A DNA stretch of 43,613 nt from Bacteroidales bacterium (GTDB lineage Bacteria > Bacteroidota > Bacteroidia > Bacteroidales > UBA932): assembly GCA_017501525.1 (NCBI GenBank), contig JAFVWT010000011.1, positions 195,037-238,649 on the forward strand, read 5' to 3'. A program made the translations under genes and the position numbers. The notes under the pieces were generated by a model. It saw only the letters and a program-made list of their open reading frames with translations. It made no database searches and was not told the origin of the DNA. Shown piece after piece: positions 17,218 through 26,249 of the stretch; within the stretch, counting starts at the first letter, position 1, and each line of letters starts with the position of its first letter.

Positions 17218-18741
17218 TCAGTGTTTAAAATGTCTGAAGCCGGTCATAGCCATTGCAAGATTGTGCTCATCGCAATATTTGATGCTGTCGGCATCTTTAA
17301 TGGAGCCTCCAGGCTGGATAACAGCTGTGATTCCGGCTTTGTCTGCTATCTCCACACAATCGGGGAATGGGAAGAATGCGTCAGATGCCATAACGGCGCC
17401 GTTGAGGTCGAAGCCGAAATTATGGGCTTTCTCAATAGCCTGTTTCAATGCATCAACGCGCGATGTTTGACCTATTCCGCTAGAAATAAGTTTCTTTCCT
17501 TTTGCCAATACTATTGCATTGGATTTGGAATGTTTAACAAGAATGTTGGCAAAGAGTAAATCTTCTACTTGTTCGGGAGTCAACCCTTTTTGTGTTACTA
17601 CTTTGACTTCTTGTGGAACTTCTTTCTTGTCGTCTCTTTGTTGGACAAGTGTTCCACCGAGCAGTGAACGATATTTCAATGTTGAGGGTTTTACCGCAGA
17701 TTTGAGAATGATTCTATTCTTCTTGGTCTTGAGAATTTCAAGTGCTTCGGGAGAATAATCAGGAGCAATAATCACTTCGAAGAAAATCTTATTGATTTCT
17801 TGTGCAGTATCCAAATCTACAGGTCTGTTGGTTATGATAATCCCGCCGAATGCGGAAACGGGATCTGCTGCCAATGCATCTGTCCACGCTTGGAGCACTG
17901 TCTGACCGATAGCGCAGCCGCATGCATTATTGTGTTTGATGATGGCAACCGCAGTCTGGTCAAAATCGCTGATGAGTTCTATTGCAGCCTCAACATCAAG
18001 CAAATTGTTGTATGATAATTCTTTGCCATGAAGTTGTTCGGGAAGTGCATCAGCAGAGCCAAAGAATGTTGCACACTGGTGTGGATTCTCACCGTATCTT
18101 AGTGGACGATGGGTTGTGCCGCTGATTGTAAATGCCTCAAGCCCTTCCTCTGTATTGAAGTATTGGAAAATATGCGAATCGTAAGAGGAACTCTTAAGGA
18201 ATGCAGTTGCCGCAAAATGGCGTCTTTGTGCAAGTGTTGTGACTCCGTCCTGTTCTTTGAGCAATGTCAATATCTCTGCATATCCCTCTTTGCCGGGCAC
18301 GATAACTACATCATTGAAATTTTTGGCAGCAGCTCTGATTAATGAAATGCCTCCGATATCTATCTTCTCGATAATCTCTTCGGGGGTTGCCCCTTTTGCA
18401 ACGGTCTCTTCAAAAGGATACAAATCTACAATTACCAAATCGATATTGGGAATGTTATATTTTTCTCCCTCAAGATTGTCGGTATCATTCTCTCTTCTTT
18501 TGAGAATACCACCCATAACAGCAGGGTGGAGTGTTTTTACTCTACCACCGAATATGGAAGGGAATCCGGTCAGATCTTCTACTGGTGTAACAGGAATGTT
18601 ATTAGATGTCAGGTAGTCGCGTGTACCACCTGTCGAGAGTATCTCTGCACCTATTCTAACTAATTGATTTGCAATGTCTAAGATAAGGTCTTTGTCATAT
18701 ACTGAAATAAGGGCCCTCCTGATTGTTCTTCTATTGTCCAT
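17218..18741 (-). CDS. purH: Bifunctional AICAR transformylase / IMP cyclohydrolase PurH
   Basis: 507 residues, family length. The N-terminal MGS-like cyclohydrolase domain (about 1-190) has ALISVYDK, ILSTGGTRDYL and GGRVKTLHPAVMGGIL. The AICAR transformylase domain follows, with RYGENPHQ, SYNNLLDVEAA, the catalytic KHNNACGCA and PGGSIKD near the C-terminus. It carries out the last two steps of IMP synthesis. It precedes mreB by 25 nt; this link of purine synthesis to the mre genes recurs in Bacteroidota. No convincing promoter box was found in the 100 nt shared with ispD. Confidence 0.97.
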   Translation of the reverse strand: MDNRRTIRRALISVYDKDLILDIANQLVRIGAEILSTGGTRDYLTSNNIPVTPVEDLTGFPSIFGGRVKTLHPAVMGGILKRRENDTDNLEGEKYNIPNIDLVIVDLYPFEETVAKGATPEEIIEKIDIGGISLIRAAAKNFNDVVIVPGKEGYAEILTLLKEQDGVTTLAQRRHFAATAFLKSSSYDSHIFQYFNTEEGLEAFTISGTTHRPLRYGENPHQCATFFGSADALPEQLHGKELSYNNLLDVEAAIELISDFDQTAVAIIKHNNACGCAIGQTVLQAWTDALAADPVSAFGGIIITNRPVDLDTAQEINKIFFEVIIAPDYSPEALEILKTKKNRIILKSAVKPSTLKYRSLLGGTLVQQRDDKKEVPQEVKVVTQKGLTPEQVEDLLFANILVKHSKSNAIVLAKGKKLISSGIGQTSRVDALKQAIEKAHNFGFDLNGAVMASDAFFPFPDCVEIADKAGITAVIQPGGSIKDADSIKYCDEHNLAMAMTGFRHFKH

Positions 18742-18814
18742 ATTCTTGTCGATAACTAAATTGTTACTTGATTTATCTGCCGGTAAAATTAATCAATTAA
18801 TAATAAAAAAAGTC

Positions 18815-18822
18815 TACATTTG
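18815..18822 (+). promoter_or_regulatory. -7 box of the ispD promoter
   Basis: TACATTTG matches TAnnTTTG exactly and lies 20 nt before the ispD ATG. The region upstream is A/T-rich but has no clear TTTG -33 box. Confidence 0.5.
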
Positions 18823-18842
18823 TCAAAAATTATTAAAAATTT

Positions 18843-19535
18843 ATGAACAGAGAGAGGTATGTCATAATAACAGCCGGCGGAGTGGGTACTAGAATGGAGG
18901 CACACAAACCCAAACAGATTCTGGAAATATCCGGAAAGCCTATATTGAGCTATACATTCAATTTGTTCCGTTCTTTACCATTTGATGTGAAGATAGTTCT
19001 TGTAGCACATCCGGATATACGCAATTTCTGGTTGGAATATTGTGAAAAGGAGAGGATTGATCTCAGGTATGTTTTGGCTAAAGGGGGGATGACACGATTT
19101 CATTCGGTGAAGGAAGGGTTGAGGTTTGTCCCTGACAATGCTATTGTCGCAGTGCACGATGGAGTAAGGCCATTTGTCTCAAAGGAGATGGTGACTTCAA
19201 TGTTTGAAATGGGAGAGAAACATCCTGCCGTGATACCTATTCTTCCAATTGTTGATTCCATTCGTGAAATGGATGCCGCAGGGGAGTGTGTGGTGGTGGA
19301 GAGAAGCAGGTACAGAATAGTGCAGACTCCTCAGATTTTTCACTCAGAGCTATTGAAGAAGAGCTATCAGAGACCTTTCTCGCCAGAATTCACAGATGAT
19401 GCTTCTGTTATCGAGAAAATAGGAGTTCCATTGACATTTGTCCAGGGGGAAAAATTCAATATAAAAATAACAACTCCTGAGGATCTGGTTTTTGCCGAGA
19501 TGATTTTGCAAATGAGAAATCAGAATCGTCTCTAA
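18843..19535 (+). CDS. ispD: 2-C-methyl-D-erythritol 4-phosphate cytidylyltransferase
   Basis: 230 residues. The nucleotide-binding start has the IspD pattern AGGVGTRMEAHKPKQIL, followed by VAVHDGVRPFVS and a later QTPQIF and TDDASVIE, all standard for the family. It joins CTP and MEP in the non-mevalonate isoprenoid route, which also supplies undecaprenyl phosphate for wall synthesis. Single-gene unit; its stop overlaps the stop of the convergent prmC (19532-19535). Confidence 0.96.
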   Translation: MNRERYVIITAGGVGTRMEAHKPKQILEISGKPILSYTFNLFRSLPFDVKIVLVAHPDIRNFWLEYCEKERIDLRYVLAKGGMTRFHSVKEGLRFVPDNAIVAVHDGVRPFVSKEMVTSMFEMGEKHPAVIPILPIVDSIREMDAAGECVVVERSRYRIVQTPQIFHSELLKKSYQRPFSPEFTDDASVIEKIGVPLTFVQGEKFNIKITTPEDLVFAEMILQMRNQNRL

Positions 19536-20428
19536 AACCATTTTGTAAAATGGACAAAACGGTCTTTGTCTCGAAAGTCCTTAATTATCTCAACATCGCT
19601 GAATCCTTTCCCTTCAAAAAGTTCTTTCACAGCATTTCCATATGCTTGATTGATTTCGCAATAACATTCGCCTCCTGAGCGGAGAGTCATTTCAGCCCAA
19701 AGAGCGATGCCTTTATAAAATCTCAAGGGGTCGTTATCAGGAACAAATAGGGCAATATCAGGTTCGTAATCGAGGACATTGGATGCCATGAAGTCTTTTT
19801 CGCTTTCACAGACATAGGGGGGATTTGAGACGATAAGATCCAACTCCTCGAGGTTGATTTCTTCAGGTGGTCCGCTGAAAATATCCCGTTGGAAAAATAA
19901 GGGGCGGTTCTTTAGGGGAATCTTCCCCGCCGAATCTATACAAATTTGTTGTCCTTTCGCTACATTGAGGGCTGAGGAATCTATATCGCATGCAAAAATC
20001 TCTGAATTAGGAAGGTTGCAGGCCAATGTGTATGCAATACATCCCGAGCCGGTGCAAATATCAAGCACCTTCCGGAATGTGCCGCCACTCTCTTTATTTC
20101 TTGAGAGAATAATCCTGCACAACTCTTCAGTTTCGGGGCGAGGTATTAGTACGGACTCGCAAACATTGAATCTTCTTCCGGCAAATTCTTCATAGCCGAT
20201 GACGTATTGGACAGGCCTATTGTCAGCGAGTTCATCAAGAGCCTGTAGCAACGGGGAGAGTTCTGAACGAGGAATTATCACAGTTGGCTCAACCGAATAT
20301 TCGTATTCGGAGAGATTCAAAAAGTGGGTAAGGATTCTTATTGCTATAGCTTTCGCTTCTCCAAGTGAATAATTTTCACTCAGATGCTCTATTGCTTTTA
20401 TTACAAACTCCTTTCGTGTCATAAACAA
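19532..20428 (-). CDS. prmC: Peptide chain release factor N5-glutamine methyltransferase
   Basis: 298 residues. An N-terminal helical domain is followed by LIPRPETEEL, a SAM-binding DICTGSGCIAYTLA loop and the catalytic NPPY motif (in LIVSNPPYVCES). It methylates the GGQ glutamine of release factors. The start may be Met1 (20428) or Met3 (20422); both fit. It begins 14 nt after ddl, so the two are probably co-transcribed. Tail-to-tail overlap of 4 nt with ispD. Confidence 0.94.
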   Translation of the reverse strand: MFMTRKEFVIKAIEHLSENYSLGEAKAIAIRILTHFLNLSEYEYSVEPTVIIPRSELSPLLQALDELADNRPVQYVIGYEEFAGRRFNVCESVLIPRPETEELCRIILSRNKESGGTFRKVLDICTGSGCIAYTLACNLPNSEIFACDIDSSALNVAKGQQICIDSAGKIPLKNRPLFFQRDIFSGPPEEINLEELDLIVSNPPYVCESEKDFMASNVLDYEPDIALFVPDNDPLRFYKGIALWAEMTLRSGGECYCEINQAYGNAVKELFEGKGFSDVEIIKDFRDKDRFVHFTKWF

Positions 20429-20442
20429 TCCTCCGTATTCTC

Positions 20443-21408
20443 TTACAGCCCCTCTATCAGATTTTTAAGGAAATCCTCCATTTTTATACCGGCTTGAGCA
20501 ACCATCTGAGGGACAAGACTTGCTGCAGTCATTCCCGGATTAGGATTTGCTTCCAGGAAGTATGGAATTCCTTCAGGGGTGACAATGAAGTCATATCTCA
20601 TCAATCCGGTGCAGCCAAGAATTTCAAAGATTTTGACAGCCTCTTGTTGTACCCTTGATGTAGTCTGCTCATCGAGTGGAGCAGGGCATATCTCGTCACT
20701 TGCTCCAAGATATTTTGCCTCGTAATCGAAAAATTCGTTTTTGGAAACAATCTCTATCAATGGTAGGGCATGTGTTCCTTTGGAATCCTGATATACGCCG
20801 CAGTCAATTTCTCTGCCCACGATACCTTCTTCAATAAGTACTCCATCCCCCTCATTGAAAGCGATGGCAAGGGCTTCAGAAAGTTCTTCAACCTTTTTTA
20901 CTTTGGAAACACCAAAACTTGACCCCCCGTTGGTGGGTTTTACAAAAACAGGAAGCGACAGCTCTTTCAATATATCTTCAGGGGAGATATTCTCACCTTT
21001 TCTGATATACATATCTTTGGCAAGATGTACACCTTTTCCTTTAAGGTACGACTTGCACGCATATTTGTCAAATGCAATCGAGGTGACTAATGAAGATGAC
21101 CCTATGAACGGGATACCCAACATCTCAAAGTATGCCTGAAGCATACCATTTTCACCCGGTTCTCCATGTATTATAATAAGGACATTGTCAAAGATGATTT
21201 TCTCTGAGTTTATACAGGTGCTGAAATCATTTTTGTCAATCGGGAATCTGTTTTCTCCCTCTACCACACACCATTGTTCTTTTGTCAAAAGGACTTCATA
21301 TACATCATAGCCCCCGTTCCGAAGCCATTGGGCTACACTTTTTCCACTATTGATGGAAATTTCCACCTCGGAGGAGAACCCTCCATATACTACTGCAATT
21401 CTTTTCAT
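20443..21408 (-). CDS. ddl: D-alanine--D-alanine ligase
   Basis: 321 residues. The ATP-grasp fold is recognisable: YGGFSSEVEISINSG at the N-terminus, HGEPGENGMLQAYFEMLGIPFIGSS, FVKPTNGGSSFGVSKV in the ATP-binding part, and the metal-binding end EANPNPGMT. It makes the D-Ala-D-Ala dipeptide of peptidoglycan precursors. It follows the PBP1A gene after 73 nt and precedes prmC by 14 nt. A perfect 18-nt inverted repeat lies just before its start. Confidence 0.96.
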   Translation of the reverse strand: MKRIAVVYGGFSSEVEISINSGKSVAQWLRNGGYDVYEVLLTKEQWCVVEGENRFPIDKNDFSTCINSEKIIFDNVLIIIHGEPGENGMLQAYFEMLGIPFIGSSSLVTSIAFDKYACKSYLKGKGVHLAKDMYIRKGENISPEDILKELSLPVFVKPTNGGSSFGVSKVKKVEELSEALAIAFNEGDGVLIEEGIVGREIDCGVYQDSKGTHALPLIEIVSKNEFFDYEAKYLGASDEICPAPLDEQTTSRVQQEAVKIFEILGCTGLMRYDFIVTPEGIPYFLEANPNPGMTAASLVPQMVAQAGIKMEDFLKNLIEGL

Positions 21409-21417
21409 ACCGTTTTA

Positions 21418-21435
21418 GGAATTTACATAAATTCC
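21418..21435. repeat. 18-nt perfect inverted repeat upstream of ddl
   Basis: GGAATTTA, CA, TAAATTCC: arms of 8 nt around a 2-nt centre, ending 9 nt before the ddl ATG. The tight centre suits a dimeric DNA-binding protein better than an RNA hairpin. On the plus strand it is followed by CCTTTTTAATTTTT, but no plus-strand gene ends here. An operator is inferred only. Confidence 0.4.
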
Positions 21436-21481
21436 CCTTTTTAATTTTTACAACTATAACTGACAATAATCTACAGACCGG

Positions 21482-23839
21482 CTAAAATTCGAAAAACGAA
21501 TTCTCATCATCTTTATTCTCTTCTCCGGTAGCATCATTGTCACTTCCGTCGCAATCCATATTGAATCTGACACCGGCAGGGGCAATGAATCTGTTCTGGG
21601 CTGTGACTCCCAATGTTCCGTCTTCCATCACTTTCTGCATAAACAGTCCCCAGATTGGGAGTGCCATATTAGAACCGCCACCCATAGCAAGAGTTTCGAA
21701 ATGGACTTGTCTGTCCTCTGCTCCAACCCACACTCCTGCAGTAATCGTAGGTGTGTATCCAATAAACCATCCATCGGACTGATCATTTGTAGTACCGGTC
21801 TTTCCGGCAATCGGTCCTTCCAGTTTGTACCTGAAACGAAGTCTTCCGGCAGTTCCTTCATTGACAACCCCTTCCATAAGATTTACCATCAGATATGCAG
21901 ATGCTTCGCTTATGGCTTCCTGCTTGCGGGGAGTGAACACACTTAGAACATTACCCTCTTTATCTTCAATTCTGGTGACGAACATCGGATCGATATGTAC
22001 CCCTCTCGAAGGATAAGTGTTGTATGCTCCTACCATTTCGAGCAAGGTTATATCGGCTGGCCCGAGACATAGTGATGGATATGGACCCAAATAAGAGGTG
22101 ATTCCGAGTTTGCGGCACATTTCGACCATAGCCTGAGGGCCGAATTGTTTCATCAGATAAGCTGAAATATTGTTGCTGCTTCGGGTCAATCCCCATTTAA
22201 GGGTAACACTTTGTCCAATCCATTCAGCCCTGTCTGTACTCTCAGGAGTCCATGTTGTATCTGCCAGAACGAAGGTTTGGGGTACATTCAATACTCTGTC
22301 GCAAGGGTAATATCCCTCCTGCATTGCCAATGTATACAGGAATGGTTTTATGGTAGAACCCACTTGCCGTTTCCCCTGTCTGGCATTGTCATACTTGAAA
22401 AATCTGTAATTTGGACCACCGATATATGCTTTAATATGACCTGTGGTAGGTTCCATTGCTACAAAAGAGGTTCTTAGGAATGACTTGTAATATTTTATGG
22501 AATCGTTTGGAGTCATAATGGTATCGACATATCCTTTGTCGTTCCATGCAAAAACCCTCATCTTTGTCTTTTCGTTGAATGATGCCTGAATCTCTTTTTC
22601 AGTGGCTCCTTCATTTTTGAGCGAGCGGTATCTGTCGCTCCAGCGTCTGGCTTGAGCCATTACTTTATTTGAAAGTTCTCGTGGAGTATCTATAGAAAAA
22701 GGTCTGTTGGGCTTTTTCTTCAACTCATTGAAGAATGCGGGTTGTAAATATTCACCAAGGTGTTCTTCAACAGCCTCTTGAGCGTATTGCTGCATCTTGG
22801 AGTTAATAGTGGTGTATATTTTTAGTCCGTCTTTGTCAAGATTGTATTTTGAACCGTCGGGCTTGAAGTTTTTGTTGAGCCAACCATATAAAGGGTCCTC
22901 TTCCCAGAGTCTCAAATCGGCATAATAATCTTCTTCAAAGCTGTAAGATGACCGACGTGGTTCGTTGGCACTCATATATTTCTTGAGCATATCTCTAAAG
23001 TAGGGCGCTATGCTCGTATTGTGATCGAGTTGGTTGAAATCGAGTTCAATGGGGAGAGCCTTTAGAGAGTCTGCCTCTTCTTGAGAAATGAATCCGTATT
23101 TCCCCATTTGGCTGATAACATGATTTCTGCGTTTAATTGACTGCTCGTAGTTTATTACGGGATTATATCTGGTAGGTTTGTTTACAATTCCTACAAGGGT
23201 TGCGCTTTCCTGCAAGTTAAGCTCTATGGGTTCCTTGTTGAAAAAAGTATTGGCAGCAGACTTGATTCCATAGGCGTTGCTTCCAAAGAAAATAGCATTC
23301 ATATACATTGCCATAATCTCATCTTTGGAGTAGTTTCTCTCAAGTTTGACAGCGGTAATCCACTCTTTGAACTTATTGGTGGCGAGTTTGAAGTATTTTC
23401 CACCGGGGATATTTATCTGGGATGTGTCCCTTGGAAAGAGGGTTTTTGCCAATTGCTGAGTAATTGTACTTCCTCCTCCCGCACTTTTGTCACCCAGAAG
23501 CAGCGTCTTCACACCCACTCTGGCAAGACTTCTGAAGTCTATCCCGCAATGGCTGTGGAATCGTGCATCTTCGGTGGCTATTGCTGCGTCTATAAGATAA
23601 GGTGATAATTCACCGTATGCAACGTGAGATCTGTTTTCAATATGGTATGTGGCGATTATTTCACCATCCTCAGAGATAAGTTCTGTGGCGAGGAAGCTTT
23701 TTGGGTCTTCAAGTTCTTCAAAAGAGGGAATCTCAGCAAATATCCCTACACATATTATAAAAATCAATAAAAAAGCGATGGGGGCAAATATAATTACCCA
23801 AAGCCATTTTATAATCCGAGTTCTATTTTTTTCTTTCAT
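21482..23839 (-). CDS. Class A penicillin-binding protein 1A
   Basis: 785 residues. An N-terminal membrane anchor (about 8-32) is followed by the GT51 glycosyltransferase domain with EDARFHSHCGID near residue 89 and GGSTITQQLAKTLF. The transpeptidase domain has STIK with the nucleophile Ser near 494 (in RQVGSTIKPF), SSN (in TRSSNNISAY) and KTGTTND near 678. The C-terminal tail is acidic (DDENSFFEF). It both polymerises and cross-links peptidoglycan. It is divergent from topA over a 97-nt gap and leads to ddl. I give no symbol because several class A paralogues are common in these bacteria. Confidence 0.95.
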   Translation of the reverse strand: MKEKNRTRIIKWLWVIIFAPIAFLLIFIICVGIFAEIPSFEELEDPKSFLATELISEDGEIIATYHIENRSHVAYGELSPYLIDAAIATEDARFHSHCGIDFRSLARVGVKTLLLGDKSAGGGSTITQQLAKTLFPRDTSQINIPGGKYFKLATNKFKEWITAVKLERNYSKDEIMAMYMNAIFFGSNAYGIKSAANTFFNKEPIELNLQESATLVGIVNKPTRYNPVINYEQSIKRRNHVISQMGKYGFISQEEADSLKALPIELDFNQLDHNTSIAPYFRDMLKKYMSANEPRRSSYSFEEDYYADLRLWEEDPLYGWLNKNFKPDGSKYNLDKDGLKIYTTINSKMQQYAQEAVEEHLGEYLQPAFFNELKKKPNRPFSIDTPRELSNKVMAQARRWSDRYRSLKNEGATEKEIQASFNEKTKMRVFAWNDKGYVDTIMTPNDSIKYYKSFLRTSFVAMEPTTGHIKAYIGGPNYRFFKYDNARQGKRQVGSTIKPFLYTLAMQEGYYPCDRVLNVPQTFVLADTTWTPESTDRAEWIGQSVTLKWGLTRSSNNISAYLMKQFGPQAMVEMCRKLGITSYLGPYPSLCLGPADITLLEMVGAYNTYPSRGVHIDPMFVTRIEDKEGNVLSVFTPRKQEAISEASAYLMVNLMEGVVNEGTAGRLRFRYKLEGPIAGKTGTTNDQSDGWFIGYTPTITAGVWVGAEDRQVHFETLAMGGGSNMALPIWGLFMQKVMEDGTLGVTAQNRFIAPAGVRFNMDCDGSDNDATGEENKDDENSFFEF

Positions 23840-23874
23840 TTTTAGATCGCAATATTCTGCGAAGTTAGAAAAAA

Positions 23875-23907
23875 TTTGGTTTTTGTCTCACTTTATCATT
23901 TACTTTG
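23875..23907 (+). promoter_or_regulatory. topA promoter
   Basis: TTTG (23875-23878), a 21-nt spacer and TTACTTTG (23900-23907) match the Bacteroidota consensus with one mismatch in the -7 box. It lies about 30 nt before the chosen topA start, supporting that start. Confidence 0.6.
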
Positions 23908-23936
23908 CACAATCAAATTTTAATGATATAGGGAAA

Positions 23937-26249
23937 ATGGGAGAGAATTTAGTTATTGTAGAGTCACCAGCGAAAGCCAAAACCATCGAGAAAATTTTAG
24001 GAAAGAATTATGTGGTAAAATCGAGTTTTGGCCATATCAGGGATTTGTCCAAGAAGAAGTTAGGAATCGATATAGAGAATGATTTTACACCTGTCTATGA
24101 GATTTCTACAGAGAAGAAGAAGGTTGTTGCCGAGTTGAAAGATGCATCGTCTCAGGCGAGTACTGTATGGCTGGCATCCGATGAAGACCGTGAAGGGGAG
24201 GCAATTGCGTGGCATCTTCAGGAGACACTAAATCTTGACCCGTCAAAAACCAAACGTATCGTATTTCATGAAATTACCAAGGATGCAATCCTTAATGCCA
24301 TAGAGCAGCCCCGTATGGTGGATATGAATCTTGTTATGGCTCAACAGGCCAGAAGAGTTCTCGACCGTATTGTGGGTTTTGAGATCTCTCCAATTCTGTG
24401 GAAACGGGTAAAACCATCACTGTCAGCCGGTAGAGTCCAATCTGTAGCATTGAGGTTGGTAGTGGAAAGAGAGAGGGAGATTGCAGAGTTCAAGTCCAAG
24501 GAGTATTATCGTGTAGAGGGTATTTTCTCTAAAGGAAAATCAAAAGTCAAAGGGGTGTATGATGAGAAATTTGAGACTTTGCAACAAGCTCAGGAGTTTC
24601 TTGAAAAGTGCAGAATTTCTGAGTTTGAGGTGGTTTCTGTCGATAAAAGGGATGCAATCAGAACACCTGCCCCACCATTTACAACATCGTCGCTTCAGCA
24701 GGAAGCATCCAGAAAATGCGGCTTCTCTGTGAGTCAGACCATGACAATTGCGCAGCATCTGTATGAGGCGGGTCTGATAACATATATGAGAACCGATTCC
24801 ACCAATCTTTCAAAATTGGCTATCGGGGCTGCAAAAGAGTGGATTAACAACAACTTTGGTCCTGAATATCACAAGGCAAGACAATATAAGACAGGGGTAA
24901 AGGGCGCTCAGGAGGCCCACGAGGCAATTCGCCCTACATATATCGCAAATGCCGATATTCAAGGTTCTGCCTCTGAACGGGAACTCTACTCATTGATCTG
25001 GAAGAGGACGGTGGCATCCCAAATGGCAGATGCACGTCTTGAGAAGACCGATATTCATATCAAGGGGGATAAAATTACCGGAAAATTTGTCGTGACAGGT
25101 TCCACTGTTATCTTTGATGGTTTCTTGAAACTGTATATAGAATCAAAAGACGATGAGCCGGAGAACCAGAGTGAAGATGTTTTATTGCCGGTAATTAATG
25201 TAGGTGACGGTATGGATGTGGTTGAAATTACTGCTACTGAGAAATATACCGCCCATCCACCACGCTATTCTGAAGCTTCATTGGTGAAAAAGATGGAGGA
25301 ACTGGGAATTGGGCGTCCTTCAACATATGCTCCAACAATTACCACTTTGCATCATAGGGATTATATCCAGAAAAGAGATAAAAAAGGGGAACAGCATACT
25401 ATTAATGTAGTTACCCTAAAAGGGGATAAGATTACTTCAACACTTAAGAAGGAGAGTGTGGGGGCAGAAAAAGGTCGTCTTTCTCCCGGGGATATAGGGG
25501 TATTGGTGACAGATTTTCTTCTTGAACATTTCCCCTCGGTAATGGATTATGGTTTCACTGCAAAAGTGGAGCAGGATTTTGATAAGATTGCGGCAGGAAA
25601 AATGGTCTGGAACAAGACCATATCCTCTTTTTATAAGTCATTCCACGCATTGGTTGAGGAGGCTTCAGAGGATAATACTCATATCAAGGCGAGAAGAATC
25701 CTCGGAGTTGATCCGGCAACAGGTAAACAGGTGATTGTAAGAATGGGCCGTTTTGGATCCATTGTTCAGCTTGGAGAAGATGATGACAAGGATAAAAAGT
25801 ATGCTTCTTTGGATAAAGGTCAGTTGATAGAGACTATCACATTGGAAGAGGCGCTTCAGCTGATCTCTTTGCCGAGAGTCTTGGGAGAGTATGATGGAAA
25901 TGAAGTGATTTGTGCAAAAGGAAAATTCGGTCCATATATCAAATATGGTTCGTCATATGTGTCATTGAAAAGGGGATTCAGTCCATATACTGTAACTCTC
26001 GATCAGGCTGTTGATATGATAAAAGAGTCTGAACTCAAACAGGTTAAAAAGGATATCAAAAGTTTTCCTGAACACGATATTGAGATACTCAACGGTCGTT
26101 ATGGTCCTTACTTGAAGCATGCAGGTGAGAATTATAAACTTCCCAAAACTGCAGTTCCCGAAGATCTGACTTTACAGGATTGTCTCAAAATAATTGAGGG
26201 CGGACCTGTTTCCAAGAAGTCCAAGAGTTCTCCTAGAAAGAAGAAATAG
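23937..26249 (+). CDS. topA: DNA topoisomerase I
   Basis: 770 residues from the ATG at 23937. The frame is open further upstream, but those codons lie in the PBP1A gene and the promoter; the Toprim start NLVIVESPAKAKTIEKILG directly follows the chosen Met. Metal-binding acidic residues are in SDEDREGEAIAW. The nucleophile is Tyr283 in TYMRTDS, and RVQSVALRLVVERE marks the cleavage domain. Instead of C-terminal zinc fingers there are three short repeats of the type GRFGSIVQLG, GKFGPYIKYG and GRYGPYLKHAG, followed by a lysine/serine-rich tail. It relaxes negative supercoils. The last 17 nt overlap the convergent serine hydrolase gene. Confidence 0.97.
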   Translation: MGENLVIVESPAKAKTIEKILGKNYVVKSSFGHIRDLSKKKLGIDIENDFTPVYEISTEKKKVVAELKDASSQASTVWLASDEDREGEAIAWHLQETLNLDPSKTKRIVFHEITKDAILNAIEQPRMVDMNLVMAQQARRVLDRIVGFEISPILWKRVKPSLSAGRVQSVALRLVVEREREIAEFKSKEYYRVEGIFSKGKSKVKGVYDEKFETLQQAQEFLEKCRISEFEVVSVDKRDAIRTPAPPFTTSSLQQEASRKCGFSVSQTMTIAQHLYEAGLITYMRTDSTNLSKLAIGAAKEWINNNFGPEYHKARQYKTGVKGAQEAHEAIRPTYIANADIQGSASERELYSLIWKRTVASQMADARLEKTDIHIKGDKITGKFVVTGSTVIFDGFLKLYIESKDDEPENQSEDVLLPVINVGDGMDVVEITATEKYTAHPPRYSEASLVKKMEELGIGRPSTYAPTITTLHHRDYIQKRDKKGEQHTINVVTLKGDKITSTLKKESVGAEKGRLSPGDIGVLVTDFLLEHFPSVMDYGFTAKVEQDFDKIAAGKMVWNKTISSFYKSFHALVEEASEDNTHIKARRILGVDPATGKQVIVRMGRFGSIVQLGEDDDKDKKYASLDKGQLIETITLEEALQLISLPRVLGEYDGNEVICAKGKFGPYIKYGSSYVSLKRGFSPYTVTLDQAVDMIKESELKQVKKDIKSFPEHDIEILNGRYGPYLKHAGENYKLPKTAVPEDLTLQDCLKIIEGGPVSKKSKSSPRKKK

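Noticed and set aside
23649-23936. Longer in-frame start for topA
   Set aside because: The extra 96 codons lie antisense in the PBP1A gene and in the promoter region, have no family similarity, and the Toprim start follows directly after the ATG at 23937.
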